The notes beneath the pieces were generated by a model. That model did not search any database and was not told where the DNA came from. It was given only the letters and a program-made list of their open reading frames with translations. Positions 1-10,825 of a DNA stretch of 39,524 nucleotides are shown piece after piece (the stretch's first letter is position 1; the number at the start of each line of letters is the position of its first letter). The stretch comes from Amanita rubescens. Lineage: Eukaryota; Basidiomycota; Agaricomycetes; Agaricales; Amanitaceae. Location: positions 1 through 39,524 of the forward strand of contig WION01000492.1 of the NCBI GenBank assembly GCA_015039365.1, in the 5' to 3' direction. A program made the position numbers and the translations under genes.

Positions 1-951
1 CTGGTCCGCTGGACGTCTGCCAGTCCAAGGATGCGTCAAGGGACACATGAACGGAAAGAATGGTGTTGATCCTTCGCGGTGGGTACGTTCCTGTTTTCGT
101 GATTGTATTCTCGTCCGAGCTCATTACGTGCAGGAGGGACCAAGTGCCCACTGTTTCACTTCATATACCTTTGAAATTTCCGTGTGTAACTCAAAGCTGG
201 CTTCTTTCGAAATCGCTGAATCCGCGAAGAGAACTTGGTATGGAGCGTGCAGGAGTATGTTTCCTCACGAAATTAGGAATAATAACTAGGTAACGTGGGC
301 GGATGAATGATCTGAACGTGAGTCATTCATCCGGTTATATGCGAAGATTGCTGACTTTTTGCTGCGTATATTTGCTTCGCTACCAATCGCCTTCATCCGC
401 CAACCCAAATGAAGAAACGAGGTTTAGGCGAAGATCGTGTGCGAATGGTCCTGGACGTCATCGAGGGTGACTAGTTAACTAGCTGCGAGGGAGTTACGTG
501 AGTGCGTTTCTGGGCTTGTCTTATAGATGTTGGTCAAGACCGTATGCAGTTCCCCATTCATAACAATCAACCATCTTGTGACATTCAATGGGATTGGAAT
601 CAAATCACGCAAAGCACCCCCCTCAACTTACACATGGCGTTCAGATATTCGGGCGAGTACGAGGCATGTGCATTACACGAAAGCCACACTTCTTTGCTAA
701 CGACGGGTTCACGATACGTATCCAGCACATATAATATGTCTGAGGATCACATAAAACATACACAATTCAATGTCCATTCTACCCCATGTCCATAACACTT
801 AAAAAAGACCATCTACGATTGACGTAAATGAGATCCGTCAGGTTTACTTTATTTGTGAAACTCACGAATGCGGATAACCATTTCCCTACGAAGCAGCTGC
901 GTTAGGTGAGCTATAATCATGGCACCTGATATTGTTACTCACAATCGCTTA
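1..951. other. No recognisable gene
   Basis: Several reading frames of 70-100 codons are open on the + strand (47-293, 502-795). They have no recognisable motif, no plausible intron structure and an unremarkable composition. I see no RNA gene or repeat here. Confidence 0.6.
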
Positions 952-1392
952 TTACAGGCCACACCCAGAAGCAGGGACTTGGACGGCAGTTACAGGGACA
1001 CGTCCCAGTGCTACAGCCTGACCATTTGTAATGTTGTTCATGGCCTTCAACGCGATGTTGAACGAGTCGGCGCCAGCGTGATCAACGGCCGTTACGTTGA
1101 TGCTTCTGCTCACGCCTTGTGCGTTGGTATACGTGAGCTGCCAGCAAGTGCCACAGGCGGGCGAATTCCAGGCCGTGACTGCATAGGCACCACCGATATT
1201 CGGGAAGCTAGGAAGGGAGCCGAGAGTGGTATAACCACGCGACTCCAAGCCGTTGGGACCGTTCGAACATGCGACGGTGTTCAGAGAAGCCGTACCATCG
1301 TCATACCAAGTGTCGTAGGCGACGGTGATTTGACCCAACACGGGAACAGCGACGAACGCGAGAAGAGATGCGAAGTAGGCTGTGAGCTTCAT
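952..1392 (-). CDS. Cerato-platanin family secreted protein
   Basis: This is a single-exon gene of 146 codons. Residues 1-20 (MKLTAYFASLLAFVAVPVLG) form a clear signal peptide, so the mature protein is secreted at about 126 residues, the usual cerato-platanin size. The family hallmarks follow in order: a YDTWYDD-type start to the mature chain, VACSNG near residue 42, the central CGTCW motif, a VTAVDHAG segment, and the C-terminal SGCGL. These supply the four cysteines that form two disulfides in the family. Cerato-platanins are small double-psi beta-barrel proteins, related in fold to expansins, that bind chitin oligomers and the fungal wall and can elicit plant defences. The start at 1392 is chosen because it gives the signal peptide. 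No intron is needed and no defect is seen. Confidence 0.93.
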   Translation of the reverse strand: MKLTAYFASLLAFVAVPVLGQITVAYDTWYDDGTASLNTVACSNGPNGLESRGYTTLGSLPSFPNIGGAYAVTAWNSPACGTCWQLTYTNAQGVSRSINVTAVDHAGADSFNIALKAMNNITNGQAVALGRVPVTAVQVPASGCGL

Positions 1393-1430
1393 TGCGTGGG
1401 CTTGGACGATATGGCTCAGTTGGAGGTCAT

Positions 1431-1436
1431 TTTATA
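1431..1436 (-). promoter_or_regulatory. TATA-like box upstream of the cerato-platanin gene
   Basis: On the minus strand the sequence reads TATAAA, 39-44 bp before the start codon at 1392. This position would leave only a very short leader, so it is a candidate only. Confidence 0.35.
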
Positions 1437-1439
1437 CGA

Positions 1440-2960
1440 AAAGAGGATGCGGTTAGCTTAACATGGGGCTCACATACGCGGTGTCGTAAGATCGGACAGA
1501 CATACGGGCAGCTACAACCACAGCATCACTTGACAGAACTCGGTGCACGCTCGCTTACCCCTTTTGCGCTTTTTCGTCTTTTGCCGTCGAAACATGGCCA
1601 TTTACGCCGAAGCACTTGACTAGTCCAGTCATTGATTCAGGGATGATGGGCGCCAGCGTCGATCAAATGCGCATGTGAGGAAAGTCCTCATTTCACGGTG
1701 CTCTCTGACCGTCAGTACTATAGCCTTGATGCCTATCACGGTGTTGTACTACCGGAGTTGCCGGAAGCCATGTGCTTAATGCAACTTTGATTCTAACATG
1801 CACTCGGCAGCCGACTTTCGCTACGTTCAAGATTCGGGGACTTTTCGCCATCGAAACACGGTTTTGAATGTCGTCCCTGCAACGGAGCCTTTCCTTGAAG
1901 GCGCATCGGAAAGTGTGACACCTGTTGATCAGCTGATAGTAATACCTCATGGAGCTTCTCTGGGTCGTGATCCGGAGGTCAGCGAAACACGTTCAAGTTG
2001 GGCCAGTCGTGCAATTTAATGTGCTTCTCCGAGAGCACAACTAAGTTGAATGTTTTTCCAATTCGGACCAGGTACTTCCTTGTCGAGTGAATGCAGGTCA
2101 CTGTGTGATTGCATGACAGGTGATCAATTTGTAGGAGGTTGACTTGAATACGTACGATGGTGACAATGGAGAAAAGAAGGTGCACAAGGAAGCAAGAGGA
2201 TAATGAATCATGATGATCAATGATCATGGGTTCTCGAGGTATAGTGCTGCACTCACCAGACACTTGATTAGCCATGTTGTTTGGATGATAATGTCATTCA
2301 ACCTTTACCTACTAGTACTATTGGGAGTCAATTGTGAAATTTGAATCTACCAGAATAGCAGCTCAAAATGCCACTGACTCAAGGTGGATTGGTTCAGCAT
2401 TGCCAACTTCTGAGCTCAACCATATATATTAATATATATGTTGCCTGCACCCCCACTGTGCAGCAGAGGGGTGCATTAACACAGTAACTCAACAAATTCA
2501 GATACAAATTTTCAACACTATTGAACCTACTACTCCTCCCTGATATCCCAGATGATGTGCATGTAACAATGGTAAATTGATATGTAGTTGCAGTGGTACT
2601 TTTCAAATGAAACTCATCCAATAACCAGTGAATGTACATATACAGATGTAGTATATCAAATTCAATTCATGCCTGGAAGCATTCTGGATGAAAAGCACAC
2701 CTTCAGAAGCATGATCTCAAATCACCTTTTTAGCTACTTGAAATGTTTGCTAATACATGGGTTAAGCAGTGAGTTCATAAACAATCTATTTTTGTATTTC
2801 TGTCTCACAAATTACAATGTCACAACTTGAAAAATGATATCTGGTCATAGTTGTCAAACCAACAGCAAGCATGTATACACGATATATGTAGGAAAAATTT
2901 GGGCTAAAGGGCCTTTGAAGTACAGTTTTATCAAGGAAAGCATGTGAGGAAAAGATCACA
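1440..2960. other. Intergenic; composition turns AT-rich near 2.0 kb
   Basis: No open frame here carries a recognisable domain. From about 2.0 kb the sequence becomes visibly richer in A and T, as in the G-domain gene that follows. The stretch 2.4-2.96 kb is probably that gene's 3' untranslated and downstream region. A short palindromic cluster of TGATCA sits near 2215-2226. Confidence 0.45.
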
Positions 2961-2969
2961 AATATAGGC

Positions 2970-5900
2970 CTAGGAAGGAAAGGTGTTTTTCCATTTGCAG
3001 GTGACCATATCTATGCAGATTAAAAGCAAATTGGACAAAAATGTTAGCTTTCAGATTGTAAATGAAATGCACACCATTAGAGGAGATAGTCAAATCATAC
3101 AGAAAGGCAGTCAAAGCCTTTTTGTCAGAAGGCAAAGATTCAGAAGTAATGTGCATCTTGAGTCTGCCCACGAAGTCTTGTTCCTTGAACTGGTTAAAAG
3201 CTTGTAATGATATAAGGAGTGGCTTCCTTATAAAAAATGACAGCTTGACAAGGATAGTCATTGCTTGTATATTGTTAGTTTAAAACCATAAATCAAGCAT
3301 TGTGTATTACAGACTAAGATTTGGAAGGCTATGGGCTGATTATATTATGTCAGCTGTGTGCTGCAGGCATAAATATAACTCCTACAGTTTCTTCAAAATT
3401 TGATACATCCTCTCCAAACAAAGAGAGAAGTCCAGCCTAGTGACTGATGAGCAGAATATCAACTTAATTTGGTAATGAGCACACAAGCTAAGTGCTCATT
3501 AGCATGTATGTATATCAATCTTTTGTGTCTTTTACCACTGACCTAGAGAACCAGTATTGAAGTTAAGAATGTGCAGAATGTACTGGTTGGAAGGCCATGT
3601 ATAACATCTTACAATCTATGGATAATTTGAAGTGTGAGTGATGGAAAAGAATATAAAAGACAGTATATTTCCTCACTTGCTGTTTGTTGTAATCAGACTC
3701 CAGGACAGGAAACATTGCAGTATTGCTCACAGCCTGTTTGTATAAGGATAAGATCAGATCCTGATAAATCCAACAATTACTCACAAAGTTTGTTAGGGTA
3801 TGGGATATGTACGGTCAGACCAGGTTGCAGAACAATGAAAACAGTGATGCAACCAACAATCTGTTGGTGACTGGAATCAGTATACATCTCACTATGGCTG
3901 AAGCCTAGTGTGGTGCTACTGACATGCTGTTTATTATGAGGTGTGACATGATCAAGCTGAATGGAATGCAAACATGTTGTGTCACTCACATCCTGGTGGT
4001 CTTAAATGAGACTTGTTTGCATGAAAAAAGATTAATGTTTTACTCACAAGCTATTCATCATGGGATACACTGTGGTTAGAGTGCCTTGCAGAGCTATACA
4101 CTAACATCACTAACTTGCTATTGGTAATGGGATGAGTTTTGATCAGGCTGCCTTGAATACAGTTTTGTACACTATTACTCACTTCCTGTTGGTTATGGGA
4201 TGTGATGTCATTAGAGTTCCAAGATAAAATGACAATATTGCTCACAAGCTGTTGGTCATAGAGATATGTGATCAGACTGACCAGTGGAAGAAGAAACTGC
4301 AGGAGTACTCACTTGCTTTTTGTATTGGGGGATATGGATATGTGACTGATATCTTGGCAGAAATCACTGGAGTCCCACTTACAAACTGTTTGGTGTGGAA
4401 TGAGGTATCACACTTTCTGGAACAAAAAACCACATTATCACTCACTTGCTGTTAATTGATCAGCACATAATGAGATATGATTGCAACTGTTTGATGCATC
4501 ACCACTTACTAACTGTTAGCAATTTTATGAGATTGACTAGCAGCACAACAAAGACAATAGTATTGTCACTTACTGCCTATTGATTGTGAGAAGAATGAGT
4601 AGTGGAAGAACCAGGGATGTAGTATTACCCACTTCCTGTTAGTCATAAGATGAGATTTTATCATGGTGTTCTGCAGAAGATCACTGCAGCATCACTCACG
4701 GCCTTATATGGAGGGCAATATTTGATCAAATCATCTGACAGAAAGATGGCTCTAACTCACTTCCTATCATTTATGGAATGGTATGAGTTGAATGATTAGC
4801 AGGGAAACACTGCACTGTCACCTACTTTCTGTTGGTATTGGGGTGATATGTATCCATCTCAATAAATTGCCAAGCACAAATGCAACACAATATCACTCAC
4901 TGCTATCTGTTGTTCATGGAATGCAATTACATCCTTCCAGGCAGAAAAACAAAGACAGTAGTGCTACTTACTTCCTGTTGGTCATGGGTGTGATCATTTG
5001 ATGTAATGAGTCAGACAATGTACCACAAGACATTGTAGTGCCCTCACCAGCTATGTATGATCAATGCATAATGAGTGATTATACTGGCAGGCAAAAGTTC
5101 TTCAGTGTCACTCACATTCTTTTGGCCATTGAATGGGATGGGATGAGATTGCTTGGCAGAAAACACTGCAGTATCACTCACCTCCTATTGGTCATAGAAT
5201 GACAATGATTAGATCTGGTGTAAACAAGTCACAGAGCCACTCACTATCTGTTGGATGTGATCAGACTGTCTGCCAGAACATCACTTGAGTGTCACTCACT
5301 TCCTGTTTGTCATGGGAAGAGGTTCAGGCAAAGGCCATGGAAGAAAGTCACCATGGTACTACTCACTTCCTGTTGGTTGTGATATGGCATGCAATTAGAC
5401 TATCTGAAAAGTGGCACACACTTTCTGAAAACCAGCATAAGGTAGATTAATCTGATTGTCAGGAAGAATAGGATCTGAATGCTAGTAACACTCACTCTCT
5501 GTTGGCCCTTGGATAAGATGTAATCACATCATTGCATGATAACTCACTTGCTGTGGACTCTGGATTGTGTACATGTGGTGTAGAGAGGCTGTCAGGAAAA
5601 AAAGCTACCCCATCACTTACAAGCTGTTGGTTATGCAATAGACATCAGAAAACTGCCTGACAGACAAAATTTTGTGCCACTTGCTTCCTGAGATAAAGAA
5701 ACACATGACCAGGCTGCTTCAGTTTGGCCAAAAAATGGTGCACTTTTACTCACAACCTGTTAACAGATTTCATCAGACTCTCTGCTAGCACATACAGCAC
5801 CATTATTTACAATCTGTTGATTATTGCACAAAACATGATTAGGATGCCTGATAGGAATGACTGCATGTCACCTCCTGTTTGTCATGAGATGAGTCTTGAA

Positions 5901-8900
5901 TAATTGCTTGACAGAAGAACCTGAAGCATGACTTACAATCTGTGGTTGATGTCATGAGAAGTGATTGGACTACATGGCAGGAAAAGACTGGATTGCTACT
6001 GACTTGCTGTTGGTTATGAGATAGGATATAAATACTCAGATCTTAAAGCACTCATACCTTCTGTTCATTATGGAGTGTATTGTGATCAGAGATACTGCCT
6101 GATGAACATTGCAATGTTACTTACCTGCTGTTGGTCATGATGAGATGTACATGTTCAAACAAGTGGGATGGGATGAGTTTACTGCCACTCACAAGCTACT
6201 CAATGTCACAGTGAGGATGTGTTTCAAAATGACCATGCAGGAACATTGCAGTGTCACTCACAAACTGTTATTATCACATGAGATATGATGATTGTATGAG
6301 GTGGTAACAAATTTTACTAACATCCTGTTATGATAGAATGTTGTGATCAGATTCCTAGAAAAAAAGTGCAGCAATAATACCATAGTCTATTGATCATGGG
6401 AAGAGATATCGATCAAACTGCATGAATGAAAAATGTTGCAATGTTGCTCACCCACTGCATATGTTGAGAGTGATCAAATGAGACAGCTAATGGAAATCAC
6501 TGCAGTATCACTCAACTATCTGTTGGTATGGTGTAAGATGTGATCAAAGTGTCTGATGGAAGACACTGCAGTACTACTCACTTCCTATTTGTCATGGAAT
6601 AAAATACATATCATCAAGCTATATGTGAGAAGAAATGCAGTGCAACTTACTGACTATTAGTCAAGAGATTAGGTGTACCAGTTTACTTGCAGTGAAAAAT
6701 TCATGCCAGAATTACTCACTTCCTGTCAGTCATCAGGTAGCATGTGATCAGACTAGAGCATCTGGCAAAAAGTACTGCTCACTTGCTGTTGGTCAAGGGA
6801 TGAAATGCAATAAGACTACCTGGCAGGGAAAGGGGTAGTGTTGCTTACCTGCTGATGGTCATTGAATGAGATTTGATCCAGTTACTTGGCAGAACAACAT
6901 TGCAGTGACTGTACTCACTTGCTGTTGGTGATGGATAAGATGTCATCATTGCCTAGAAACAATTCCTGCAGTGTTACTCACAAGCTGCTCTTAGATCATG
7001 AGATTTGGTCAGATCAGCCAACAGGAATTACTTACATCCTATTGTGTAATAAGGAGTGATCAGACTATTAACTGCAAAGATTCCAAAGTCACCCACAACC
7101 TATTCCCATCATATGAGATGTGATCAAAAAATCCTACATCATCACAACTCACAACCTGTTGGTCACCAGAAATGTAATGAGATTGGCTCCCTGATACAAA
7201 AGTGTTTATTGGCACTTACACTCTGGAGGTCACATTATGAAAAGGATGGATGAGAGAAAAGCACTGCAGTAACTTACAGGCTGTTGGTCATGGTAAGACT
7301 ACATTTCTGAAGGCCACTGCAGTGTCACTCACCCACTGTTTGCCATGGATATGATGTGATTATCTTGTTTTCATAAAGTATGCTGGCCCTACTCACCCAC
7401 TATTGGTCATAGGATGTGATGCAAACAGTTGAGAAACAAGAAACAAAGCATGCACTCCTACTCACTTCCTGTTTGTCATAGAAGATTAATTTTATCAGAC
7501 TGCTTTGCAGAAAATTGCAGACCTCCTGTCATCATAACATTGGATGTAATCAGACCCCAAGTAATAAAAAAACAATGCAGGATCACTTACAAGCTTTGGA
7601 ATGACATGTGGTATCATCAGAGCATTTAAGACAAAAACTGCACTGGCACTTACAACCTATTTATTATGAATTGAGACAGGAATTAGAATGTCTGGTAAAG
7701 GACTCTAGTGTAACTGACAGACTGAATAACAGGTGATCTGAGGCCCCAAAGAACATAAGTGAAGTTCCACTCACTTGCTGTTGGTCATGAGAAGAAAAGT
7801 GGTTAAATTGGCTTGTATATGCCACTTGCCCACTATTGATCATGGGAGAAGTTTTAATCAGTCTCCCTGGCAAAAATACTTTGCTCACTCCCTGTTTTTA
7901 TAGGGTGAGGTGTTCAGGATATATAAAGAAAATCAGCACCACTCACAATCTGTTGGCCATATGTGGTCAAACAGCCAGGAAGAGGCAGTTTTACTCACTT
8001 GCTGTTGTTGGTTATGGATGTGATGTGATCAGGCCACTCATTTGAGGGATGTGTCACTCACCCCCTGTGATTCATTAATGAGATGTGATAAAATTGTCCA
8101 GTAGAAAATGCAACACTGTTACTCACCCCCTGTTGTTATGTGATAAGATGTAATCAACTGCCTGACAGAAAAACACACCACAGTCACTCACTTTCTATTT
8201 GTCATAAGACATGGTGCAAGAAAACTGTGAGGATACCTAGTGTCACTCACAAGCTATTCCCCATGGGATGAGGTGTAATCAGACCATCACAATAAAAATA
8301 TCACAGCATTGCTCACAATCTGTCAATAATGGGTGTGATGTATCAGACTGCCTGACAAAAAAGCAATGCAGCATCATTTATGGACCTTCTGTTGTGAAGA
8401 AGTATGGATGTGGTTAAATTGTTCAATAGAGAATAGTTAAATTACCCTCACTTGCTGTTGGTCATATTATAATACAAAAATTGATTGTGGTGCAGAAGGC
8501 CAAGGACTCCTGGCCACCCACCTTCTGTTGGAATGGGATGAGATTCAAATGCTATTTCTGGTAGTAATGTAGGTAGCTCACAAGCTAATGGCCACAGCAT
8601 GAACATCATCAGATTGTCCACCAGAGCAAAACTGTATTGTCTTGCTCACTGTCTAACAATCATGGGACAAGTTTCATTAGACTGCCTGGTGGAAAAATGA
8701 CAACTGTAGAGTCATTTACTTGCTGTTGGTTGTGGTGGGTGATATGATTAGATTTCTGGGCAGGAAAAAAGACTATTGTGTCACTTACTGACTAATCATA
8801 TCATGAAATGTGATTAGGCTGTCTGGAAAAACACAATGCAGGATCACATACATGCTGTAGTACTTAGTATGATCAAACTGTTAAGAAAAACATACTGCAG

Positions 8901-10503
8901 TATCACTCACTTCCTGTTCATGATAATGAGGTATAATCAAATTTCCCAAAGAAATGATGCTGAAGCATCACACACAAGCTGTTGGGAGTGAGATGTGATG
9001 TGATTAGAATTTCTAAAACACTGTAGTGTCAAGCCATGTGTCTTACATTTTTTTCATCCTGTTCAATGTGCCATGATTGAGCACATCAGTGCAAGGGGAT
9101 GTCAATACACTTACAACCTATTACATACTTCAATTGTTGCATGACTCATTAATATTGAAGGAACATACTGCTACAATACTCTATCCTTTATCTTAGATTT
9201 TTTAACATTCCCATTAGAGGGTGCCACACACTCACCCAATAGTGTGGAAAGTGGATCAGAACCAACATGAAAATTATCTTCCATCTGGAATCCCCTGCAG
9301 CCAAAATACATCTAAAAATTGTGAAATTCAGAGTGATGATCCTAATGTGATTTCTTACTTCAGTGCAGCTTTGATGCAAATATTGACATTGTTCATCTGT
9401 GTTGAGACAAACAACTGGAGAAGACTAGCATCATCAATTACATCAGCAGTCCTCTCAGTCAATTCTGGACAGTTATTCCCTGGAATATCCATATCTGTTG
9501 AGCAACATTAGGACATAATATATTTAGGTTTTTTGTTTTAATTTCTACCTTCCAATCGCACATAGGCTTTTGGGGGATATCTTGTACTCAGGACTTTAGG
9601 AAGATAAACTCCCAGAAAAGTCTTATCAGCATTTTCTCTAGCCTTCTCCCACTTATCTTCAGCTTCATTCAACTGAGTAGATTCTTGAATTATTTGACCA
9701 TCAAATTTGGTGAATATCACTACCAAAGGCACTGAAAATGTATCATTCAGTTGAGAGTTGCAAAAAAAGGCTGAGAGGCTCTTGCCAACTCAACCAAATA
9801 TTATGACAATGTGTAATTGGCTGCAGGACTAACCTTTCCCAATGCCTTTGGCAAAAAATTCAAGCTCTGCACATAGAAGAGGACGAGGACTGTCCATGGG
9901 TATGCAGTACCTATAAAAAGCTTAGCCTGTTTACTGTTGAAAAGAATAAACAACATAAATACCAAATTGCATGTAATTGATCCTTAACTCGAGTTGCACT
10001 TGACCTCTTATCAATAAATTTCCAGACATTTACTAATTCCTCGCTTGCACCAGCTTCAAAACCCTGAGAGTCATGGAAGATAAAGTTGCTTCCAGGGTAT
10101 GTAATTTGGTGTTCAATATCATGAATGCCTCGCTATAATCTATTGCATCTGATCCAATTGTTCATTTTCATAAGTCAACTCACCTCCATTGATGGTGTCA
10201 AATGTATTGTGGAAGGAACCAATTGTTGATCTAAAGCACAGTGAATACACATACAGTAGGTGAGGGTTTGGTTTAGCTCACCATTCTGATCATAAATGAC
10301 AGGCTCTGTCCCACTTTCTACACCACAGACCTTCTCAAGAATGGTTGTTTTGCCCGCATTGGCCCTTCCTATGATAAGAATCCGAAAATGGGGGCATTTG
10401 TATTGTTCCTTAAGCACTTTGATATATCCTACATCAGTCTCTGCAAGGCACAAGTCTGAATATTTGACATACCTGATACATGTGCACCAGCAGTCTCTGC
10501 CAT
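2970..10503 (-). CDS. Predicted GTPase (G-domain protein) with about 99 exons, 87 of them micro-exons
   Basis: I join exons 10473-10503, 10282-10440, 10184-10230, 9963-10132, 9834-9910, 9549-9731, 9359-9494 and 9236-9311, then 87 micro-exons (listed under the repeat entry), then 3386-3436, 3311-3335, 3075-3263 and 2970-3010. The product is about 486 residues. Seen: the P-loop GRANAGKT in exon 2; a DxxG motif (HDSQG) in exon 4; and the guanine-specifying TKFD in exon 6. The C-terminal half of the G domain continues through NCPELTERTADVIDDASLLQ (exon 7) to a hydrophobic segment ending FPHYW (exon 8). This fits the large, poorly characterised agaricomycete family of P-loop GTPases. All exon phases agree (0/1/2 matched at each junction), and phase 0 is reached exactly at 9236, where the single-codon exons begin. 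The micro-exon part would encode a Glu/Gln/Leu/Lys/Ile-rich, helix-prone stretch. The 3' exons (including a SESLPSDKKALTAFLYDLT segment) end at TAG 2970-2972. The 5' exons are firm, the 3' exons are likely, and micro-exon splicing is inference. Confidence 0.72.
3485..9117 (-). repeat. Tandem array of about 64-nt intron units separated by single-codon micro-exons
   Basis: Read on the minus strand, each unit is donor (mostly GTGAGT or GTAAGT), an ACACTGCAGTG-like palindrome, TGCCAGGCAG, a CTGATCACAT branch-point-like core, CATGACCAACAG acceptor, then a variable codon. The period is 52-76 nt. Low coordinate and encoded residue(s), in order: 9115 V; 9047 DEKN (12 nt); 8976 L; 8911 E; 8852 H; 8789 S; 8720 Q; 8650 T; 8582 L; 8522 K; 8452 Q; 8386 K; 8317 I; 8251 L; 8192 K; 8127 G; 8062 G; 7999 Q; 7947 I; 7889 G; 7830 W; 7775 Q; 7719 S; 7654 V; 7591 L; 7523 E; 7466 E; 7397 W; 7333 W; 7278 P; 7220 S; 7153 V; 7097 V; 7036 D; 6982 L; 6919 Q; 6849 Q; 6783 Q; 6720 E; 6651 S; 6582 E; 6517 I; 6452 W; 6381 TM (6 nt); 6322 D; 6262 F; 6193 L; 6125 Q; 6058 K; 6004 Q; 5937 I; 5872 E; 5811 I; 5754 V; 5685 E; 5621 L; 5548 Q; 5496 R; 5422 K; 5367 E; 5300 E; 5245 I; 5182 E; 5116 N; 5048 L; 4972 E; 4901 IA (6 nt); 4826 K; 4761 E; 4700 A; 4633 E; 4574 A; 4510 L; 4446 Q; 4383 F; 4313 Q; 4246 L; 4183 E; 4115 Q; 4048 L; 3990 D; 3924 H; 3858 I; 3731 A; 3677 Q; 3613 I; 3485 L. 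Two further units (3785, about 3543) are decayed. Units were found by eye. Confidence 0.88.
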
Positions 10504-10814
10504 CGTCTCTGCTTGTACAATACGGGTTTCCAGCAATAGGAAGTAGCAGAAAAGTAATAATGAACTGGTGGGCCTACACGTGGAGTCACCACCAGCAACT
10601 GCCAGGGATCAAGGGGCTAATGAACGAGGAGTGAAGCTTGAAGGATGATGTGCTACAGAATTAGACTATGGGAAGTAACAGTCACTGCGTCAAAATTGAG
10701 AACGGTATGCAACGTTTGATACAATGAAGTCGAGACTCGACTGTGAATGCGCAATAGAAAAGTTGGGACGATGGGCTGGAGCGTGAGCGTGCGAGGCAAG
10801 CGATGATAAAGAAT

Positions 10815-10825
10815 GGGTTAGGGTT
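10815..10825 (+). repeat. Interstitial telomere-like motif
   Basis: GGGTTAGGGTT is nearly two units of the TTAGGG telomere repeat, inside the chromosome segment. A short match like this could arise by chance, but three more occur in the window (30393, 35194, 38585). Confidence 0.5.

Noticed and set aside
502..795. 97-codon + ORF
   Set aside because: No motif, no signal peptide, no neighbour support.
2860..2885. Possible inverted copy of an array unit (CAACAGCAAG on the + strand)
   Set aside because: Only about a dozen bases match, with no branch-point core or second splice site.
4252..8045. Plus-strand ORFs of 60-75 codons within the array
   Set aside because: They follow the repeat composition (recurring CHSL, LLVG-type strings) and are shadows of the minus-strand units.
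3485..9117. CRISPR-like or satellite reading of the regular array
   Set aside because: The repeats are degenerate, the 'spacers' are homologous to each other, the genome is eukaryotic, and the constant parts are exactly splice signals in register with a gene.
9169..9170. Two-nucleotide micro-exon between the last large 5' exon and the array
   Set aside because: It has AG/GT borders, but including it shifts the joined codons into a frame with a stop across 5300/5245.
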